This document shows positions 36,818-46,049 of a stretch of DNA of 62,236 nt, piece after piece (positions within the stretch are counted from its first letter, which is position 1; the number at the start of each line of letters is the position of its first letter). The translations under genes were made by a program, and so were the position numbers. This stretch comes from Firmicutes bacterium UBA4845 (lineage in GTDB: Bacteria > Bacillota > Clostridia > Tissierellales > Sedimentibacteraceae), in contig DHER01000070.1 of the NCBI GenBank assembly GCA_002399975.1, forward strand, positions 1-62,236, in the 5' to 3' direction. The notes beneath the pieces were generated by a model, which was not told the origin of the DNA, ran no database searches, and saw only the letters and a program-made list of their open reading frames with translations.

Positions 36818-37513
36818 ATGAAGATTTTTGCAATAGCCGATTTGCATTTTGACGGCAAAAAAGAAAAACCAATGAATATTTTTGGCGATAATTGGATTAA
36901 CCATGAAGAAAAAATAGTAGAAAACTGGAAGGCATCTGTCGAAAATGATGACCTTGTTTTAATCCCGGGTGATATTTCATGGGCTGTAAAGCTTGATGAG
37001 GCTGTTGATGATTTGCGAAAAATCGACAGCCTTCCGGGAGTGAAAATAATAGGCAAAGGAAATCATGATTACTGGTGGTCAACGTCGAGCAAATTAAATA
37101 AATTAGGCTTAAAGTCGATCAGGTTTTTAAAAAACAACAGCTACGAATATGGGAATGTAGTTATTTGCGGTACAAGAGGATGGGAATCTACTGAGAGTAC
37201 TGAAGAGACAGAAGATAAATTTGATAAAAAAATATTTTTGCGTGAAATTAACAGGCTTAGAATGTCACTTGAATCTGCGCGAAAAAGCAAAAAAATTATA
37301 ATTGTAATGCTTCACTATCCGCCATTTGACAATAACGGCCTTCCTAATGAATTTTTTGAAATTGCTAAATCATATAAGTCCGACATATGTATTTACGGCC
37401 ATCTTCACGGCGAAGAAGGTCATAAAAATATTAAAGAAGGAATGTTCGATAATGTATCTGTCCACTGTGTTTCAAGTGATTACATGGATTTTAAACCTAA
37501 AAGGATAATGTAA
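36818..37513 (+). CDS. Metallophosphoesterase (COG1768-like)
   Basis: A 231-residue calcineurin-like phosphoesterase with every core motif intact: FAIADLHFD, PGDISWA, GKGNHDYWW, VMLHYPP and YGHLHGEEGH. The substrate is unknown. It follows the YhaN-like gene by 8 bases with a weak GTAAGGA site and is closed by a strong terminator. In contrast to the YhaO-like protein of the same operon its catalytic residues are complete, so it may supply the phosphoesterase activity. Confidence 0.85.
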   Translation: MKIFAIADLHFDGKKEKPMNIFGDNWINHEEKIVENWKASVENDDLVLIPGDISWAVKLDEAVDDLRKIDSLPGVKIIGKGNHDYWWSTSSKLNKLGLKSIRFLKNNSYEYGNVVICGTRGWESTESTEETEDKFDKKIFLREINRLRMSLESARKSKKIIIVMLHYPPFDNNGLPNEFFEIAKSYKSDICIYGHLHGEEGHKNIKEGMFDNVSVHCVSSDYMDFKPKRIM

Positions 37514-37540
37514 TATTAAAAATTGGCTGCAGATCTATGA

Positions 37541-37568
37541 AAAAAAGTCAGGTTAACCTGACTTTTTT
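37541..37568. terminator. Bidirectional-looking terminator
   Basis: AAAGTCAGGTTAACCTGACTTT is a perfect palindrome flanked by A-run and T-run. Confidence 0.9.
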
Positions 37569-37632
37569 ATTTTGGCTGTGAATAAATAGCATTTTTTGTA
37601 TATAAAACGTGAACAAATCACTAATTTAGCTC

Positions 37633-37661
37633 TTGACATAGAAACAAATAAATAGTATTAT
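37633..37661 (+). promoter_or_regulatory. Sigma-A promoter of tdh-kbl
   Basis: TTGACA, 17-base spacer, TATTAT, about 50 bases before the tdh start. Confidence 0.75.
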
Positions 37662-37710
37662 TTATACTATATAAAAACGTTTTTCATATTCTTAAAGGAT
37701 GGTGTATTAT

Positions 37711-38751
37711 ATGGCTAAAATGGATGCTCTTGTAAAAAAATACAGAGAGCCTGGGTTGTGGCTTGAACAAGTTGATGTTCCTGCTCCCAAAGAAGGCGAG
37801 GTCCTTGTAAAAATACATAAGACAGCAATATGCGGAACGGATGTTCACATTTACGCATGGAATAAGTGGGCTCAGGAAACAATACCTGTACCGATGACAA
37901 TAGGCCATGAATTTGTAGGTGAAATTGCTGAAATAGGAAAAGGTGTAAAGGATTTGCATGCCGGGGATTTGGTTTCCGGTGAAGGTCATATAGTGTGTGG
38001 AAAGTGCAGAAACTGCTTGGCCGGGAGACGACATTTATGCAAAGATGCTAAAGGCGTAGGCGTAAACAGAACAGGAATATTTTCCGAATATGTTACATTG
38101 CCGGCTTCTAACATATGGCTTTGTGACAAATCCATACCGGAAGAACTTTACAGCATATTCGATCCGTTTGGCAATGCAGCCCATACGGCATTGTACTACA
38201 GGGTGTTGGGAGAAGATGTGCTTGTTACCGGAGCCGGGCCTATTGGTATTATGGCAGCGGCAATAGCTAAATTTGCCGGAGCAAGGTTCGTTGTTATTAC
38301 AGATATAAATGATAATAGACTGAAACTTGCTGAAAAAATTGGAAATTTCAGAACGGTTAATACAAAAAAAGAAAACATAAACCATGTGATGAGAGAACTG
38401 GGGATGAAGGAAGGCTTTGACGTTGGAATGGAAATGTCAGGCAACGACGCAGCCCTTAACCAGATGATAGACAGTATGGCCCACGGAGGAAGAATAGCAC
38501 TTCTGGGACTTCAGGAAACGGATACCTCCATAGACTGGAACAAATTTGTATTTAACGGGCTGAGTATTAAAGGAATTTATGGAAGAGAAATGTTTGAAAC
38601 CTGGTATAAGATGCAGGCTATGATTAAATCGGGTCTTGACATATCACCTATTATAACCCACAGGTACCACTATACTGAATTTGAAAAAGGTTTTGAAGCT
38701 ATGATGAGCGGAAAATCAGGAAAAGTTATTTTAAACTGGGCTGAGAAATAA
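37711..38751 (+). CDS. tdh: L-threonine 3-dehydrogenase
   Basis: Oxidises L-threonine with NAD to 2-amino-3-ketobutyrate. 346 residues of a zinc medium-chain dehydrogenase: ICGTDVHIY (catalytic zinc Cys), GHEFVGE, the structural-zinc cysteines CGKCRNCLAGRRHLC, and Rossmann loop TGAGPIGIMAAAIA. The start MAKMDAL is preferred, with AAAGG 10-15 bases before it; an in-frame ATG 12 bases upstream is possible. kbl follows 35 bases later, so the pair completes threonine to glycine plus acetyl-CoA. Confidence 0.96.
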   Translation: MAKMDALVKKYREPGLWLEQVDVPAPKEGEVLVKIHKTAICGTDVHIYAWNKWAQETIPVPMTIGHEFVGEIAEIGKGVKDLHAGDLVSGEGHIVCGKCRNCLAGRRHLCKDAKGVGVNRTGIFSEYVTLPASNIWLCDKSIPEELYSIFDPFGNAAHTALYYRVLGEDVLVTGAGPIGIMAAAIAKFAGARFVVITDINDNRLKLAEKIGNFRTVNTKKENINHVMRELGMKEGFDVGMEMSGNDAALNQMIDSMAHGGRIALLGLQETDTSIDWNKFVFNGLSIKGIYGREMFETWYKMQAMIKSGLDISPIITHRYHYTEFEKGFEAMMSGKSGKVILNWAEK

Positions 38752-38786
38752 AAATAATCTAATAAAATAAAGAAGGAGATGATTTT

Positions 38787-39977
38787 ATGTACAAAAGAAC
38801 GAAACAAATTTATTCTGAAATTTTGAAAGATATAAAGGACAGCGGGCTGTGGAAAGATGAAAGGGTAATAACAACTCCCCAAAGAAGCAGGATAGACACC
38901 ACAATGGTAAATGGCGTCCTTAATATGTGTGCAAACAATTATTTGGGCCTTGCAGATAATAAAGAAGTTATTGAAGCAGCCAAAGAAGCATATGACAGAT
39001 GGGGATACGGTCTTTCATCTGTAAGATTTATCTGCGGCACTCAGGAAATCCATAAGCGCCTTGAACAGAAAATAAGTGAATTTTTAAAAACGGACGACAC
39101 TATTTTATATTCTTCGTGTTTTGATGCAAATGGAGGGCTTTTTGAAACTATAACTACAGAAAATGACGCAATCGTAAGTGATGAATTGAACCATGCCAGT
39201 ATTATAGACGGTGTTAGGCTTGCCAAGGCAAAAAAATACAGATATAAAAACAACGACATGGCTTCATTGGAAGAACAGCTCATTAAAGCAGACAAAGACG
39301 GTGCAAGAATCAAAGTTATTGCAACTGACGGTGTTTTTTCAATGGACGGAATAATTGCGGACTTAAAGGGAATCTGTGATTTGGCAGATAAATATGGAGC
39401 TCTTGTAATGGTTGATGACAGTCATGCGGTAGGTTTTATGGGGAAAACAGGCAGAGGCACTCATGAATACAGAGATGTAATGGACAGAATAGATATTTTA
39501 ACAGGTACTTTAGGTAAGGCATTAGGCGGTGCCAGCGGAGGATACACCAGCGGAAGGAAAGAAATAATAGATTTATTAAGGCAGCGCTCAAGACCGTATT
39601 TATTTTCCAATACATTGGCGCCGGCAATTGCCGGGGCATCCCTAAAGGTGCTTGAAATGCTACAAGAAAGTACAAAATACAGAGATAAGCTTGAAGAAAA
39701 TACAAAATACTTCAGGCAGGAAATCAAAAAAATCGGACTAACTATTATAGAAAGCGAACATCCAATTGTGCCAATTATGCTTGGTGATGCAGTATTATCC
39801 CAAAAGATGGCGGAAAGGCTGCTGGAGAAAGGGGTTTATGCAATAGGATTTTATTATCCGGTTGTTCCTAAAGGAAAAGCAAGAATAAGGGCACAAATAT
39901 CAGCTGCCCATACAAAAGAAGATTTAGATTTTGCATTAAGAGCATTTAAGGAAACAAAGGATGAGTTGGGAATTTAA
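38787..39977 (+). CDS. kbl: Glycine C-acetyltransferase (2-amino-3-ketobutyrate CoA ligase)
   Basis: PLP enzyme of the alpha-oxoamine synthase family, 396 residues. Cleaves 2-amino-3-ketobutyrate with CoA to glycine and acetyl-CoA. Motifs: NNYLGLADN, GTQEIHKRLE, the VDDSHAVGFMG aspartate region and the PLP Lys in GTLGKALGGASGGY. It is in an operon with tdh, begins after AAGGAGATG, and matches Kbl in length. Confidence 0.96.
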   Translation: MYKRTKQIYSEILKDIKDSGLWKDERVITTPQRSRIDTTMVNGVLNMCANNYLGLADNKEVIEAAKEAYDRWGYGLSSVRFICGTQEIHKRLEQKISEFLKTDDTILYSSCFDANGGLFETITTENDAIVSDELNHASIIDGVRLAKAKKYRYKNNDMASLEEQLIKADKDGARIKVIATDGVFSMDGIIADLKGICDLADKYGALVMVDDSHAVGFMGKTGRGTHEYRDVMDRIDILTGTLGKALGGASGGYTSGRKEIIDLLRQRSRPYLFSNTLAPAIAGASLKVLEMLQESTKYRDKLEENTKYFRQEIKKIGLTIIESEHPIVPIMLGDAVLSQKMAERLLEKGVYAIGFYYPVVPKGKARIRAQISAAHTKEDLDFALRAFKETKDELGI

Positions 39978-40109
39978 TTACCCAGGAAATAATTTGGCAA
40001 ATATTAAAAAAAATTATTGAAATATGTAGATAAATGTTTGCCTGATTATTTCTAATTTTCTATGGATAAGCCGCTTTTCAACTAAAATATGGGTAATGTT
40101 TTATTATGC

Positions 40110-40138
40110 TTGAAAAAGTTTGCATTAAGTAGTATACT
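40110..40138 (+). promoter_or_regulatory. Sigma-A promoter of ilvE
   Basis: TTGAAA, 17-base spacer, TATACT, about 40 bases before the start codon. Confidence 0.75.
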
Positions 40139-40179
40139 TATTTTTGTAGGTTTAATAAATATAAAGGAGGCAGTTAAGA

Positions 40180-41202
40180 ATGGAAAAAAAGGACATTAAA
40201 TGGTCTGAACTTGGATTCGACTACATTAAGACAGACAAAAGATACATATCATGTTGGAAAGACGGAAAATGGGATGAAGGCCGTCTTGTTGAGGATAATA
40301 AGATTACAATCAGTGAAGGTTCTACATGTCTGCATTATGGGCAGGAATGTTTTGAAGGTTTAAAGGCTTATAGTACTAAAGATGGTGGAATTCAGCTTTT
40401 TAGGCCTGATGAAAACGCTAAACGCATGCAGAGAAGCTGTGAACAAATTATGATGCCGAAGGTGCCTGTTGAAAAATTTATTGATGCCTGCATGCAGGTG
40501 GTTAAAGCAAACGAAGCATGGGTTCCGCCGTATGGATCAGGTGCTACACTCTATTTGCGTCCGATGGTAATCGGAATTGGTGACAATGTTGGTGTAAAAC
40601 CTGCTGAAGAATACATGTTTATTATATTCGGTACACCGGTTGGCCCTTATTTTAAAGGCGGTATGAGTCCTGTTAACTTCACTACAACAGATGATGACAG
40701 AGCTGCCCCACATGGAACAGGAAAAATTAAAGTAGGCGGAAATTATGCTGCAAGCCTTCGTTCTCATAGTGAAGCTGCAAAAAAGGGATTTGCCGATTGT
40801 ATTTACCTTGATCCTTCTACTCATACGAAAATAGATGAAGTTGGAGCTGCAAATTTCTTTGGTATAACTAAAGATAATAAATTTATAACACCAAAATCTT
40901 CTTCAATATTACCCAGTGTTACAAGAATTTCGCTTATGCAGGTGGCAAAGGATTATTTGGGAATGGAAGCGATTGAAACAGATGTTTATATAGATAAATT
41001 AGATATATTCAAAGAAGCCGGTGCTTGCGGAACAGCCGCAGTTATAACTCCTATAGGAGGAATTGAATACAAAGGCAAGCTGCACGTATTCCACAGTGAA
41101 ACAGAGGTAGGCCCTGTAACAAAGAAATTATATGATACATTGTATGGAATTCAAATGGGTGATGTTAAAGCTCCAAAAGGATGGATATACAAGGTTAAAT
41201 AA
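40180..41202 (+). CDS. ilvE: Branched-chain amino acid aminotransferase
   Basis: Fold-type IV PLP enzyme of 340 residues, the longer (eukaryote/BCAT2-like) bacterial form, that transaminates Leu, Ile and Val with 2-oxoglutarate. Diagnostic segments: LHYGQECFEGLKAY, FRPDENAKRMQRS, the PLP Lys in KVGGNYAASL, DEVGAANFF and GTAAVITPIGGI. Strong AAAGGAGG site. Monocistronic, in a neighbourhood of amino-acid catabolism, so it may serve branched-chain fermentation as well as synthesis. Confidence 0.95.
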   Translation: MEKKDIKWSELGFDYIKTDKRYISCWKDGKWDEGRLVEDNKITISEGSTCLHYGQECFEGLKAYSTKDGGIQLFRPDENAKRMQRSCEQIMMPKVPVEKFIDACMQVVKANEAWVPPYGSGATLYLRPMVIGIGDNVGVKPAEEYMFIIFGTPVGPYFKGGMSPVNFTTTDDDRAAPHGTGKIKVGGNYAASLRSHSEAAKKGFADCIYLDPSTHTKIDEVGAANFFGITKDNKFITPKSSSILPSVTRISLMQVAKDYLGMEAIETDVYIDKLDIFKEAGACGTAAVITPIGGIEYKGKLHVFHSETEVGPVTKKLYDTLYGIQMGDVKAPKGWIYKVK

Positions 41203-41239
41203 TAGTTAATGTTTTTACTTTTTTAGAAATAACAGCTGA

Positions 41240-41292
41240 CAATGGCACGTCAATGGTAAAACCTAAAACCATGAATGTGCCGTTGTTTTGTT
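41240..41292 (+). terminator. Terminator after ilvE
   Basis: CAATGGCACGTCAATGGT pairs with ACCATGAATGTGCCGTTG (two internal mismatches), followed by TTTTG. Confidence 0.75.
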
Positions 41293-41342
41293 ATAAAAAA
41301 TATTTTTAAATATATGAATTAAGATATATTATAATTTAGTTA

Positions 41343-41496
41343 TTTGATTTTTAAAAGTTTTGGGTTATAATATTAATATAGTGTCAGAATTTGATCTTAT
41401 AAGTTTCAGTGATTAATACATGTAGGTATTTTGCAATGTGTTATGTATTTGCTGTAATTTTGAAGTTTTTGACACTTTAATCATAATAATTATAAT
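41343..41496 (+). promoter_or_regulatory. Two candidate promoters and leader of greA
   Basis: Promoter 1: TTTGAT, 17 bases, TATAAT (41343-41371). Promoter 2: TTGACA, 16 bases, TATAAT (41469-41496), 28 bases before the start codon. AGTGTCA at 41380 and TGACACT at 41470 are complementary ends of the segment between them. No other element is evident in this 321-base gap. Confidence 0.6.
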
Positions 41497-41523
41497 TAAT
41501 CGTGTAGTAAAGTAGGTGGGAAG

Positions 41524-41997
41524 ATGGATAATGAGAAGATATTGCTAACAGAAGAAGGCTATAAAAAACTTACGGATGAGCTTGAATACAGAAAGACAAA
41601 ATTAAGGTACGAAATCTCTGAAAGAATTAAAGGAGCAATGAGAGAAGGGGACCTAAGTGAAAATGCTGAATACCATGAATCTAAAGAAGAACAAAATAAA
41701 AATGAATCAAGGATAATTGTCCTTGAATATAAAATAAAGCATGCAGAAGTAGTTAAGCATAATAAAGAAAATAAAGATATCATTCAATTGGGGAGCAAAG
41801 TAAAATTAAAGGATTTGGAATTTGATGAAATTCTTGAATATTATATAGTCGGCGCAACGGAAGCAGACCCTATGGTTGGAAAAATATCAAATTTATCTCC
41901 GCTCGGTGCAGAGTTGTTGGGTAAGAAAAAGGGAATAAAAATTAGCGTTTCATCACCGGATGGTGTCATTAAATATGAAATACTTGAAGTAAGTTAA
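41524..41997 (+). CDS. greA: Transcription elongation factor GreA
   Basis: A 157-residue factor that rescues backtracked RNA polymerase by stimulating transcript cleavage. The N-terminal antiparallel coiled coil contains the acidic tip GDLSENAEYHE, and the C-terminal FKBP-like domain includes TEADPMVGKISNLSPLGAELLGK in two short segments. Normal length. AGGTGGG precedes the start. Own promoters; independent of the prfA operon that follows. Confidence 0.97.
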   Translation: MDNEKILLTEEGYKKLTDELEYRKTKLRYEISERIKGAMREGDLSENAEYHESKEEQNKNESRIIVLEYKIKHAEVVKHNKENKDIIQLGSKVKLKDLEFDEILEYYIVGATEADPMVGKISNLSPLGAELLGKKKGIKISVSSPDGVIKYEILEVS

Positions 41998-42082
41998 AGG
42001 AATATTAAGCTTTGTGATATTATTACAGGGCTTATATTTTTGTGCAGCTGACTGTCTGGTTGAATTAGGTTAAAATAAAAAC

Positions 42083-42111
42083 TTGAAAAATTTGCTGATT
42101 AATTGTATAAT
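42083..42111 (+). promoter_or_regulatory. Sigma-A promoter of yqhQ-prmC-prfA-rqcP
   Basis: TTGAAA, 17-base spacer, TATAAT, 29 bases before the first start codon. Confidence 0.8.
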
Positions 42112-42139
42112 ATCTTGAACATATGGAAAAGAGGACAAA

Positions 42140-43084
42140 ATGAGCGATATAGTTAAAAAAGAGGTTAAAAGAACTAGTATCGGCGGTCAGGCATTGATTG
42201 AAGGTATAATGATGAAAGGACCTGATAAAATTGCTACTGCAGTAAGGAAGCCTGACGGTGAAATCGAAATAAAAGAAAGTAAAATTAATCAGCTGTTTAA
42301 GAATAGATTTTTCAAACTGCCTCTTATAAGGGGAAGTTTTGTACTAATTGATTCATTAGTAAACGGAATAAAGGAACTCATGTTTTCTGCTGAATTTTAC
42401 GGTGAGGACTACGAGGAAGATGCTCTTGACCGATTTCTAAAAAAAATATTTAAGGACAATGCGGATACGGCAATAATATATGTTTCGGTAATTATTGCCC
42501 TGGTGTTTTCAGTAGGTATATTTATTTTATTGCCAACATTACTGACTAATTTTTTGAAATATGTTATAACAAATACATTTCTGCTTAATTTAACCGAAGG
42601 TATAGTAAGAGTGGGATTGTTTGTGGGATATGTGTACTTGATTTCTAAGCTGAACGATATAAAAAGAGTGTTCATGTATCATGGTGCTGAACATAAAACA
42701 ATACACTGCTATGAGCATGGTGAGGAGCTTACAGTTGAAAATGTAAGAAAGTATTCTACGCTTCATCCCAGATGCGGAACCAGTTTCATGATTAATGTAC
42801 TGCTTATAAGCATCTTGGTGTTTTCATTTTTTGGATGGCCCAATCCGTCCATGAGGCTTATTATTAGGTTGGTGATGCTTCCTGTTATAGCAGGAATTTC
42901 ATATGAGCTGAACAGGTTTGTTGGAAAATGTGATTATAATAATAAGTTGGCTAAGGTAATAGCTTATCCTGGATTTCAGATTCAAAAAATTACCACCAGC
43001 GAACCGGATGATTCTATGATGGAAGTGGCAATAGCTGCTATGACAAGAGTTATTCCACAAAATGGAGAAGATGATGAATGGTAA
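42140..43084 (+). CDS. yqhQ: DUF1385 membrane protein YqhQ
   Basis: A 314-residue membrane protein of unknown function, conserved next to prmC-prfA in clostridia. The N-terminal GGQALIEGIMMKGP motif and MYHGAEHKTIHCYEHGEEL (a His/Glu-rich conserved block) are diagnostic. Hydrophobic helices lie at about 120-140, 155-180, 225-245 and 250-265. It overlaps prmC by 7 bases, so both are translated together. Confidence 0.92.
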   Translation: MSDIVKKEVKRTSIGGQALIEGIMMKGPDKIATAVRKPDGEIEIKESKINQLFKNRFFKLPLIRGSFVLIDSLVNGIKELMFSAEFYGEDYEEDALDRFLKKIFKDNADTAIIYVSVIIALVFSVGIFILLPTLLTNFLKYVITNTFLLNLTEGIVRVGLFVGYVYLISKLNDIKRVFMYHGAEHKTIHCYEHGEELTVENVRKYSTLHPRCGTSFMINVLLISILVFSFFGWPNPSMRLIIRLVMLPVIAGISYELNRFVGKCDYNNKLAKVIAYPGFQIQKITTSEPDDSMMEVAIAAMTRVIPQNGEDDEW

Positions 43085-43953
43085 CATTGGTAACAGTTGA
43101 AAAATTGTTAAAGGAAGGGATCAAAATTATACATCAGAGAGAATATAATAATCCCATTCTTGATGTACAGTTGATCTTGGCTCATCTGTTTCAAAAAGAC
43201 AGAATTTATTTGCATTTACACAGGAATGATAAAGTGGATGCTGAAACAGCGGTTAAATTTTACGAGATGGCAAAAAAGAGAAATGCTGGCTATCCCTTGC
43301 AGTATATGTTGAATTCTCAAGAATTTATGGGCTTAGATTTTTATGTAAAAGAAGGTGTCTTTGTCCCTAGATCTGATACTGAAACTTTAGTTGAAAAAAT
43401 TATAGAAATTGTGAATAACGGTCCGTTAAAAAATAAAAATATACGCATACTTGATATAGGAACAGGAAGCGGGGCAATTGCCGTAAGCCTTGGCTATTAT
43501 TTGAAAAATTCCATGGTCGAGGCAATGGATTTGGATAGTAGGGCATTGGAGACAGCAAATATCAATATAAAAAAACACGGGTTAAAAAATGTGATGACTT
43601 TTAAAGGAGATATATTCAATTATGATTTTAGCAGAAAATTTGACATAGTTGTTTCAAATCCTCCGTATATTGAAAGAGAAGAAATAGATGATCTGACTGC
43701 GGAAGTTTCAGTTTATGAACCCAGGCTGGCTCTTGATGGAGGAATTGACGGCTTAAATTATTATAGGCGTATTGTAAGGATATTTGAAAAAGTACATGGA
43801 GAATCGGCAATATTGTCTGTTGAAATAGGATACAACCAAAAAAGAGCGGTTACTGAAATATTTAATGCCGGAAATATGTTTAAAAGAATAGAATGTGACA
43901 AGGATTTATGCAGAAATGACAGGGTAGTAACCGGATTCCTGGGAGAGGTGTGA
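43078..43953 (+). CDS. prmC: Release-factor glutamine methyltransferase PrmC
   Basis: SAM-dependent enzyme of 291 residues that methylates the Gln of the GGQ motif of release factors. SAM loop ILDIGTGSGAIAVSL, substrate motif VSNPPYIE, and the N-terminal helical domain with PLQYMLNSQEFMGL (the YILG-type segment). The gene for its substrate, prfA, follows directly. Confidence 0.95.
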   Translation: MVTLVTVEKLLKEGIKIIHQREYNNPILDVQLILAHLFQKDRIYLHLHRNDKVDAETAVKFYEMAKKRNAGYPLQYMLNSQEFMGLDFYVKEGVFVPRSDTETLVEKIIEIVNNGPLKNKNIRILDIGTGSGAIAVSLGYYLKNSMVEAMDLDSRALETANINIKKHGLKNVMTFKGDIFNYDFSRKFDIVVSNPPYIEREEIDDLTAEVSVYEPRLALDGGIDGLNYYRRIVRIFEKVHGESAILSVEIGYNQKRAVTEIFNAGNMFKRIECDKDLCRNDRVVTGFLGEV

Positions 43954-43955
43954 AA

Positions 43956-45023
43956 ATGTTAGAAAAATTAGACGATTTAAAAGATAAATATACAGAGCTC
44001 AGTGAAAAAATTTCGGATCCTGAAATACTAAGTGATTCACACAAACTTCAAAAATTAATGAAGGAACAGGCTCAGATTGAACCAATAGTCTTAAAATATA
44101 GCGAATATAAAGATGTTGTTTCACAACTTGAGGATTCAAAGGAAATGCTCAATGAAAAATTAGATGATGATTTCAAAGAAATGGTAAAGGAAGAGATTAA
44201 AAATCTGACAGCCAAAGAAGAAGAATTAATTCAGGAAATAAAAATACTTCTTCTGCCGAAGGACCCTAACGATGATAAAGATGTTATAGTGGAAATAAGG
44301 GCCGGTGTCGGCGGAGAAGAGGCAGGGTTGTTTGCCGGAGATCTGCTTAGAATGTATTTAAGATATGCCGAGAGACAAGGATGGAAAACTGAATTTATTA
44401 CTGTTAATCAACAGGGAATCGGCGGATACAAGGAAGTAATATTTTCTATAAAGGGTAAAGGCGCATATTCCAAACTTAAATATGAAAGCGGTGTTCATAG
44501 AGTTCAGCGTGTGCCGAATACCGAATCCAGCGGCCGCATTCACACTTCGTCTGCAACTGTTGCTGTACTTCCTGAAGTTGACGATATTGATATTGAAATA
44601 GACCCAAATGATGTAAGAGTAGATGTATTCCGTTCTTCGGGAAATGGCGGTCAGTGTGTAAACACAACCGATTCAGCCGTAAGGCTTACGCATATTCCTA
44701 CTGGGATAGTTATTTCATGCCAGGATGAAAAGTCACAGCTTAAGAACAAGGATAAAGCTTTTAAGGTTTTAAAAGCAAGGCTATATGATAAATATCAGAG
44801 AGAGCAGAATGCGGAACTTGCAAAAACGAGAAAGAGCCAGATAGGTACCGGAGACAGAAGTGAAAGGATACGAACTTACAATTACCCTCAGGGAAGAGTA
44901 ACAGATCATAGAATAGGTATGACTTTATATAAATTGGATTCATTTATGGATGGAGATATTTCCGAGATGTTGGATGCCCTTTTAACCTCCGACCAGACAG
45001 AAAAATTGGAGGAACTTGAATAA
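43956..45023 (+). CDS. prfA: Peptide chain release factor 1
   Basis: Decodes UAA and UAG stops and hydrolyses peptidyl-tRNA. 355 residues with catalytic GGQ in SSGNGGQCVNTTDSAVR and the codon-recognition motif PNTES (the PAT-type tripeptide region reads PNT). ATG 43956 follows GGGAGAGG; a GTG 6 bases earlier overlaps the prmC stop. The order prmC-prfA is the usual bacterial one. Confidence 0.97.
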   Translation: MLEKLDDLKDKYTELSEKISDPEILSDSHKLQKLMKEQAQIEPIVLKYSEYKDVVSQLEDSKEMLNEKLDDDFKEMVKEEIKNLTAKEEELIQEIKILLLPKDPNDDKDVIVEIRAGVGGEEAGLFAGDLLRMYLRYAERQGWKTEFITVNQQGIGGYKEVIFSIKGKGAYSKLKYESGVHRVQRVPNTESSGRIHTSSATVAVLPEVDDIDIEIDPNDVRVDVFRSSGNGGQCVNTTDSAVRLTHIPTGIVISCQDEKSQLKNKDKAFKVLKARLYDKYQREQNAELAKTRKSQIGTGDRSERIRTYNYPQGRVTDHRIGMTLYKLDSFMDGDISEMLDALLTSDQTEKLEELE

Positions 45024-45071
45024 TTTAAGAGCTGATGTGCATTATAGGCTTTATTAATTTGTGAGGTTGTT

Positions 45072-45323
45072 ATGAGAATAGATAAATATTTAAAAAATGC
45101 CCGGATTATAAAAAGGAGAACTGTAGCTAAAGAAGCATGTGAACAGGGGAGAGTCCTTGTTAACAGAAAAACTGCCAAGCCAGGCACTGAAGTGGATATA
45201 GGCGATGAAATAAAGATAATTTTCGGAACCAGCACAATGGAAATAAAAGTACAGCAGGTTCTTGAGCATGTTAAGAAAGATAATTATAAGGAAATGTATA
45301 AAATAATTACTGATGCTGATTAA
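45072..45323 (+). CDS. rqcP: S4-domain ribosome quality-control protein RqcP
   Basis: An 83-residue Hsp15/S4 RNA-binding protein: MRIDKYLKNARIIKRR, CEQGRVLVNRKTAKPG, and VDIGDEIKI. In Bacillus the homologue (formerly YabO) binds 50S subunits with RqcH during alanine tailing of stalled chains. Here it trails prfA by 48 bases and starts after TGAGGTTGTT. The name rests on size and fold only. Confidence 0.8.
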   Translation: MRIDKYLKNARIIKRRTVAKEACEQGRVLVNRKTAKPGTEVDIGDEIKIIFGTSTMEIKVQQVLEHVKKDNYKEMYKIITDAD

Positions 45324-45438
45324 ATCGAAAATATACGGGTATATAATATAAAGTTGGGGATTATTTATAACTTGTTAAGTAATATATAATATCCCGGCTA
45401 ATACCGTTTATGGATAAATAAATACAAGAGGTGTAAAT

Positions 45439-45978
45439 ATGGAATTAAAAGGAAGTAAAACAGAACAAAATTTAATGACTGCATTTGCAGGCGAATCTCA
45501 GGCTCATGTAAAATATACTTACTATCAAAGCCAGGCAAAAAAAGACGGATATGTGCAAATAAGCAAATATTTTGAAGAAACAGCAGGAAATGAAAGAGAG
45601 CATGCCAAAATTTGGTTTAAGCTTCTCCATGACGGAATCGGAAAAACTCCGCTGAATTTAGAGGATGCTGCAGCCGGTGAGCATTATGAATGGACCGATA
45701 TGTATAAAAATTTTGCAAAAGAAGCCAAAGAAGAAGGTTTTAACGATATTGCCCGTTTATTTGAAGGTGTGGCTAAAATAGAAAAAGGACATGAAGAAAG
45801 ATACCTGGCACTGCTTGAAAACATCAAAACAGGTAAGGTATTTAAAAGAGGAAGCAAAGAAACAGTGTGGATATGCAGCAACTGTGGTTACGTACACTAT
45901 GGGGCAGAAGCACCTAAAGTATGTCCTGTATGCAGCCATCCTCAGGCATATTTCCATTTATATACAAAGGCTTATTAA
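45439..45978 (+). CDS. Rubrerythrin
   Basis: A 179-residue peroxide-reducing diiron protein of anaerobes. The ferritin-like four-helix part carries the iron ligands in FAGESQAH, ETAGNEREHA, AAAGEHYEW and EKGHEERY. The C-terminal rubredoxin-like domain has CSNCGYVHYG and CPVCSHPQAYF (two CxxC pairs for one iron). AGAGGTG precedes the start. It has a terminator of its own, facing a minus-strand gene. Confidence 0.95.
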   Translation: MELKGSKTEQNLMTAFAGESQAHVKYTYYQSQAKKDGYVQISKYFEETAGNEREHAKIWFKLLHDGIGKTPLNLEDAAAGEHYEWTDMYKNFAKEAKEEGFNDIARLFEGVAKIEKGHEERYLALLENIKTGKVFKRGSKETVWICSNCGYVHYGAEAPKVCPVCSHPQAYFHLYTKAY

Positions 45979-46001
45979 TAAAATATATATACGAAAAAGT
46001 A

Positions 46002-46047
46002 GGGCTGTTGCATCGGTAATCAAAAACGGTGCAGCAGTCTTTTTTAT
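46002..46047. terminator. Bidirectional terminator between rubrerythrin and M20 genes
   Basis: GGGCTGTTGCATCG pairs with CGGTGCAGCAGTC around a loop of 11 bases; a T-run follows on the plus strand and an A-run precedes, so it can serve both converging genes. Confidence 0.88.
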
Positions 46048-46049
46048 TT

